Shown here: positions 59,070 to 64,000 of the stretch, piece by piece
Numbering within the stretch: position 1 is the first letter of the stretch
Layout: every line of letters begins with the position of its first letter
Source of the DNA: Beta vulgaris subsp. vulgaris
Taxonomy: Eukaryota; Streptophyta; Magnoliopsida; Caryophyllales; Amaranthaceae
Assembly (NCBI RefSeq): GCF_026745355.1
Contig: NC_079204.1
Location: forward strand, 56,362,342 to 56,426,341
Direction: 5' to 3'
Length of the DNA stretch: 64,000 bases
Notes under the pieces: generated by a model
What the model was told of the DNA's origin: nothing
What the model saw: only the letters and a program-made list of their open reading frames with translations
The model's database searches: none
Program-made: the position numbers and the translations under genes

Positions 59070-59870
59070 GCGTTGTTCTTTTGGACTTATTAATTTTAGT
59101 TCAGTTCAATTTTTTTGATAAGTTGTGTTTTGATTTTATTGCTGGAATTATTATAATTACAATAGATTAGCGCTAAATAATCCAACGCTACATGTCAGTA
59201 CATCATTCTCATGACATGGCTTATAACCAAGCTACAAAATTATCGATTCTTCTCAACCCTTGTTTGACAAGAGCATCAGCAACAACATTCGATTCTCTAC
59301 CTTTGTGAACTAATGAGATTCCTAATTTTGCTTTTAGGAGGTTTCGGATGAAGTTGATATGAAATGACAGATTCCAGGGGCCATTGTTTTCACGTGAGCA
59401 CCAACGGACAACATTTGCGGAGTCCGATTCAATGATGATATAATCATGATTCAAATGACCAGAAGCAAGGAGGATTTTTAAAGCTTGGTGAATAGCGAGG
59501 ACTTCCGCATGATTTATCTCCATGAAAGGAATAGGACTTGAAAATATGCACAAAAATTTCCCGGAGTGGTCTCGAAGAACACCCCCATTGCTGATTTTGT
59601 GAGATCAACGTTCAAGGATGCATTCACATTCCACTTTAAGAAGAGAGGTGGAGGTGGGAGCCAGATAACCGCCTTGCTCAGAGGAGATGAAGTGGAGTTG
59701 GGTGGTTTGTTCGACCATTTGAGGCAGTGAGGATTCCTTGAAACTTCATCCGGGAAGTTCGGTTCAATTTACTTTCATTAAGTTTGTTTTTTGTTTAATT
59801 CTAACATACAGTTCACGTCCATTAAATCAGTTCAATTCAACTGATTCAGTATAAAATAGCGAACATGGCC
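59070..59870. mobile_element. Tourist-like MITE split by a LINE fragment
   Basis: Ends GCGTTGTTCTTTT and AGCGAACATGGCC, flanked by TTA (59067-59069 and 59871-59873), with AGTTCAGTTCAA-type interior. The middle is occupied by the insertion at 59113-59755. Confidence 0.65.
59113..59755 (-). pseudogene. 5'-truncated LINE: RNase H domain remnant
   Basis: Minus-strand frame 59553-59221 ends IIIESDSANVVRWC.. and HKGRESNVVADALVKQG, the C-terminal RNase H (RVT_3-type) motifs of plant L1-like elements. A shifted frame upstream adds PPPLFLKWNVNASLN and GGVLRDHSGKFLCIF. The usual catalytic Asp in WNVDG is Asn here, and a frameshift separates the parts. An A-run ends the element at about 59113. Target duplication AGTTC(A/G)GTTCAATTT at 59098-59112 and 59756-59770. 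Confidence 0.85.
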
Positions 59871-60099
59871 TTATTCCAATCCTCCTTTTATCTAATTTAT
59901 GGAATAATAAGTAATTTATTTAACCTGCTTATTTTTTTTAAAGAAAGGCAACATTAAAACTTATTATGTTGTCTTTCATCATGTGATCAAGTTATATATC
60001 AACATTCTTAAAATTTGTAGTACAATAATATTATTAATTGTGCAATGGCTATTAAAAGAAAAAAATAAAAGGATGACATAAGTAATGTGGTTTGGCTAA

Positions 60100-61432
60100 G
60101 GCTATGTTCAGTTCACCTTATTTTTGCTTATTTCAGATCTAATCAGATCAGATCAGATCAGATCAGATCAGAAAAAATAAGTTCAGATCAGATCAGATCA
60201 GAAAAAATAAGTTCAGATCAGATCAGATCAGATCAGATCAGATCAGATCAGATCAGACAGATCAGATCAGAATCAGATCAGTTCAGATCATATCATGCTT
60301 ATATTTAAAAACTTATTATTATTAAATATCTTTCACTACATATTAATAAAATTATAATAATTGAATATTAATAAAGTACTCATTGAGACGAATCAAACAA
60401 GACCCCACATGACTATATTTTTCTTATATATTAGAAAAATCTAAAAGATTATCTCAATTGTGAATAGTGTCAAGATTCTAAGTGACAAAGATAAAAAAAT
60501 ACAAAGGGGTATTATTATATTTACTAGTACATTTGTTCAAAAGAATTATTATTGTTGTTGTTGTTGTACTTATTAATTATTAATATTGGTAATTATTATT
60601 AATCTTGTTGTTACCATTATAAATGTCATTGTATTATTATATTAAGTTATTTTGTTGTTATTAAATAATAGAAAATTAAAAGCCACATGTTAAGAACATA
60701 AGATTGACGCAAAAATAAGAAATATATAAAATATGATATCTCAAATTCATGACAACGAAACTACTAATTTCGGATTACATTTAAAATAAGCTAAGTGTGA
60801 ATACAAATTATAAATTTAGATTCGGTATACCTCTTCTTACCGAATTCCAAATCTCTCTAGCTATTTGAAGTTGCACGATATTTATTTATTTTTTGCTCAA
60901 GTCATAGTTGTTTGTATATCTTGTTCTATTTTATATGGAAAAAAAAGAGTTCAGTTTGCCGACTTCTCAAGTGTGAAACTTTTTTTAAGGGAAAGTGTGA
61001 AACATTGTATAAGTGCTCTTATAAAATAATGACTTGAGTTATATAATTATTTTTAGTAATAATAATAATTATGATTATAATATTATTGTTGTTCTTATAA
61101 TAATGATAATAATAAAAATTATTATTAATAATAAAAGTTGTATAAAAGTTGTAATAGAAATAAAATGATAATAATAGTAACACTATAAAGAAGATCTTAT
61201 AATGTATTGCATAATAATGATTTACAAAGTAATAATATAATAGTAAATATATTTTATAAAAGATAAGATCTTGTTGAAAAAATAAGTTCAGATCAGATCA
61301 GATCAGATCAGATCAGATCAGATCAGAAAAATAAGTTCAGATCAGATCAGATCAGAAAAAATAAGTTCAGATCAGATCAGATCAGATCAGATAAGTTCAG
61401 ATCAGAAAATTTCAGGTGAACTGAACATAGCC
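60100..61432. mobile_element. Tourist-like element loaded with GATCA pentamers
   Basis: Inverted ends GGCTATGTTCAGTTCACCT and AGGTGAACTGAACATAGCC are perfect over 19 bp, flanked by TAA (60097-60099 and 61433-61435). Two arrays of AGATC pentamers separated by AAAAAATAAGTTC spacers lie next to the ends (60126-60290, 61287-61410) in the same orientation. The AT-rich middle of about 1 kb has no recognisable transposase. Confidence 0.88.
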
Positions 61433-61435
61433 TAA

Positions 61436-62285
61436 GTAATGTTGGTACTTATGATGACTTGAAATCATTTTCTTCTAAAGTTGTATTCTTTTCACTTATT
61501 TCAACTTCTACTAATTAATATTTAAGATTTTTTTGAAACTTTAATTCTTTTAAACTAATTTAAATCAATTTAAAATTATACTTCGTTTATAACATAATAA
61601 CTATAACAAAATAACAAATGAATATTTTATGCTTCATCTCACAAATAATACCCATATATCATAGTTATTATATTAATGAAGAAAGTATATAAACTTATTC
61701 AAAATTATTGAAAATAATCTAAATTCAAAACATTACGCATCTTATATCATTACCCCCATGACTAGGTGAACCTTGAACTTTCCAAGAAATTAAAAATAAC
61801 TAAAGTATTGTTAGTGAACTCTTTCTACTAACCTTTTACTTTAAAGACTCTTTCTAAATTTGAGTTTTCGTACTATTTCCATTGTGATAACACCTCAAAC
61901 ATCCTACTAGTATTTATTATAATATAAGTACTATCTGACATTTTCAAAGTAAAAAAAGTAAAAAGTAAAAAGTAGAAAGTATATAATAAAGCTGTCTCTA
62001 ATTATATTGAATTAATTCAAACCCCACTTTATTAATGTCATGTTAGAAATATAAGTTCAACTTGCACCAAATCGACAAAGGATCGTGAGTTGTGAATAGC
62101 TGGGGTCGAACTGTCGATGTTAGGCTCGTAAACGTACATGTCAAATCATCATGGGCTAGCAACAAACAAGTTAGCCAGTGGCAACAAGCGTTGGATTTAT
62201 TCCTTTTTACCTTTTCAGAAAAATTAACGTGTCTGAATTTTTTTTGGATGTAAGAACTTTTTGTATGGTATTATACAAATGAATA
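61436..62285. other. spacer without recognisable gene
   Basis: Very AT-rich; only short frames without motifs. Confidence 0.5.
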
Positions 62286-62289
62286 TATG

Positions 62290-63066
62290 GAGTATAAATT
62301 ATTTTTTTCGTTTAGAAATAATTGCACCATTTTTATAGTGTTTATTAGAGGTGGCAAACGGGTCATACAGGTCGGATACGGGTCGGGTCAGCTTTTTGTT
62401 CTGGTCGGGTTCGCTCGGGTATGGGGTCATATAAGGTCCGTGAGGTTTCGTGTAATACTGGGTCGAGTTAGGCCACATCGATCAGGTTATATCGGGTTTA
62501 CGATCTCACAAATAAATAAAACACATATAAGACTAATGAGATTAAATAATTAATGGATAGTGTTTAAATCATATATTAGTATTTTATGATATTTTCCCCT
62601 TAATTTTGTTTAAAAAGTAACTATTTCATGATATTTTTTCCTTAAATTTGTTTTAAAAGTAACTAATATGACAATTTTTCAAGTCGAGGTCGGGTTGTGG
62701 TCATCGTTATCTGGTCAATTCGGGTCGGGTATTGGTTCAGGTCATATTGGGGTCTATTTCAGGTCGTTGTTTTCAGGTGAAAACGGGTTTCGGGTCGATA
62801 TTTCGGGTCGGGTCGCGAGGGCGGGTCTATTTTGCCGGCTATAGTGCTTATTATTCACATCTTACATTTTGATTATCTTTGGTGATTTGTATTTTAGAAA
62901 AACATAGTTATATAAGATTTTGTTAGATTTGTCTTCATGTATATTTTTTTAATATTAACTTTTTATAATTTTTACTCATTAATAACTGAAAATATTAACG
63001 TTTGAAATTATACATCGACAAACGTAAAAATATAAAATAGTGCAATTATTTCTGAACGAAGAGGCA
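62290..63066. mobile_element. Stowaway-like MITE split by an hAT-like MITE
   Basis: TCGTTTAGAAATAATTGCACC at the left and GTGCAATTATTTCTGAACGA at the right are inverted, and the interior follows the 5192 copy (GGTGATTTGTATTTTAGAAA, TTTTTATAATTTTTACTCAT) except for the insertion at 62346-62843. Confidence 0.8.
62346..62843. mobile_element. hAT-like MITE rich in GGGTC words
   Basis: Starts TAGAGGTGGCAAA and ends TTTGCCGGCTATA, imperfect inverted ends. Flanked by GTGTTTAT (62338-62345) and GTGCTTAT (62844-62851), an 8-bp duplication with one change. The 5192 copy shows the empty site (ATAGTGTTTACTATTCAC). The interior is full of GGGTCGGGT words. Confidence 0.85.
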
Positions 63067-63589
63067 TATTTCTGCCGATTTAATCCAAATAGAGTATGGA
63101 ATGGCAAATTTTTTTGACCACATAGAAGTAGTATTTATCAAGGGATGTTGGCACTTCTTTTCTTGACGGGTGAGATATTGGCACTTCAGGTACTTGTGCA
63201 TTAATTTTTTGACGAGTACTTGTTTGTTGTTTTGGATTAGATTCTTTGTTCGAGATAGACTAAAAAGTTAATAATGAAGTACTACTGAATGAGACATTTG
63301 TTATGTGTTTACTAGTTCATAGTTGCGCTAACACATCAACATTAATGTAAGATGCATGCACATGCACATGTATTGTCACTTGTGTGCTAGAGTAGGCGTG
63401 AACATGAAAGATTTAAATTATACAGCACTACCCTTTACTATCAAAGTAACAAGGAGCTAGGGAAAAGAATTACTCAATATTGCTTGCTATGTATTTTTTT
63501 TCTTCCTACTCTGAATAATCTTGACAATGTTCATAATTAGAGAGAATTTTTTCAATTTTTCTCGATATATAAAAATAAAATAGTCATAG
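63067..63589. other. spacer without recognisable gene
   Basis: Nothing recognised; a short ATGCACATGCACATG run near 63355. Confidence 0.5.
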
Positions 63590-64000
63590 TGCATCCAAGG
63601 TCATGGGAAGCCCGGCCTTTAAGGCACACTGGTGTCTTGGAAGGGATGTGTGTTGCCATCCGGAGGCCCTCCCATGCCTAGCGAGGATTGTATCAAGTGA
63701 GTTAAGAGAAGACAAAATAGGCAAGGAGATAAGGTCTAAGGCACCCGGAGGCATCCTAAGGCACCTCGGGGACCTAAGAAGGTCCCGGACGAAAAAAGTC
63801 GTCGAGCTAGGGAAGTAGAAATATTGGCCGAAAACTGGAAAAAGTGTGGATTATATTCCACGGCTCCGAGTGCCCACAGGGCACGGGTAACGGTGCCCAT
63901 GCGGTGCACCCTAGGCTCCTGGGAGGCCCTTTTAGGGACACTTGTGTCATGAAAGGAGCATGTGATGCCATTCGGATTCCAAAGCCCCTCCTATGCCTAA
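63590..64000. repeat. start of a GC-rich tandem repeat (satellite-like), period about 315 bp
   Basis: Blocks at about 63591-63677 and 63904-64000 align: GTGCATCC../GTGCACCC.., GGGA(A/G)GCCC, CACT(G/T)GTGTC(T/A)TG, TGATGCCATTCGGA-like and CCTCC(C/T)ATGCCTA. The second copy runs to the window edge. Much richer in G+C than its surroundings. The 71-residue frame at 63603 is not believed to be a gene. Confidence 0.75.

Noticed and set aside
60087..60308. Repetitive SDQIR protein
   Set aside because: Translation of GATCA pentamers in the Tourist-like element.
63603..63818. 71-residue frame at the right edge
   Set aside because: Part of a tandem repeat unit; no homologous frame survives in the second copy.

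Overview
The window looks like nuclear DNA of a flowering plant, a eudicot. It is AT-rich, its genes have GT..AG introns, and long spacers are filled with microsatellites, MITEs, SINEs, LINE pieces and an LTR retrotransposon. The gene families (GH17 beta-glucanase, UGT75-like glycosyltransferases, an LRR receptor kinase, XTHs) are plant cell-wall and signalling families. A Caryophyllales/Amaranthaceae source is only a guess from the style of the repeats.

Layout. 0.3-2.4 kb: minus-strand GH17/X8 beta-1,3-glucanase whose last exon seems to lie beyond the window edge. 3.4-5.0 kb: minus-strand UGT. 5-9.6 kb: gene-poor, with a Stowaway-like MITE, a TTA microsatellite and a SINE. 9.6-17.1 kb: an intact intronless receptor kinase (13619-16159) with a TMK-type ectodomain and an SD2-5-type kinase, a decayed TMK-like N-terminal fragment upstream (about 11440-11605), and duplicated flanking DNA on both sides. 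21.5-23.1 kb: a second UGT75-like gene. 25.2-32.1 kb: a complete non-autonomous LTR retrotransposon (5-bp target duplication, tRNA-Asp-type primer site, broken gag, no pol) with a SINE in its 5' LTR. 33.2-37.3 kb: a doubtful small gene, two SINEs of different families, a short retroposed insert with a 17-bp target duplication and a MITE. 37.85-41.03 kb: a five-exon plus-strand gene for a conserved plant protein of unknown function. 41.76-58.64 kb: four minus-strand XTH genes in tandem, each with three exons, their introns and spacers loaded with MITEs and SINEs. 58.7-64 kb: nested transposons and, at the right edge, the start of a GC-rich tandem repeat.

The XTH array and the beta-glucanase would act in the wall. 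The two UGTs would glucosylate small molecules in the cytosol. The receptor kinase would sit in the plasma membrane. Nothing indicates that these genes form one pathway; the arrangement reads as local gene duplication plus heavy transposon activity. The most unusual items are the chimeric receptor kinase, the XTH copy that has lost a cysteine-bearing loop, the non-autonomous LTR element with its hairpin and repeated PPT-like boxes, and a Tourist-like element packed with GATCA pentamers.

All family names come from motifs read by eye; no database search was run. Splice sites were placed by eye and checked for reading-frame continuity.
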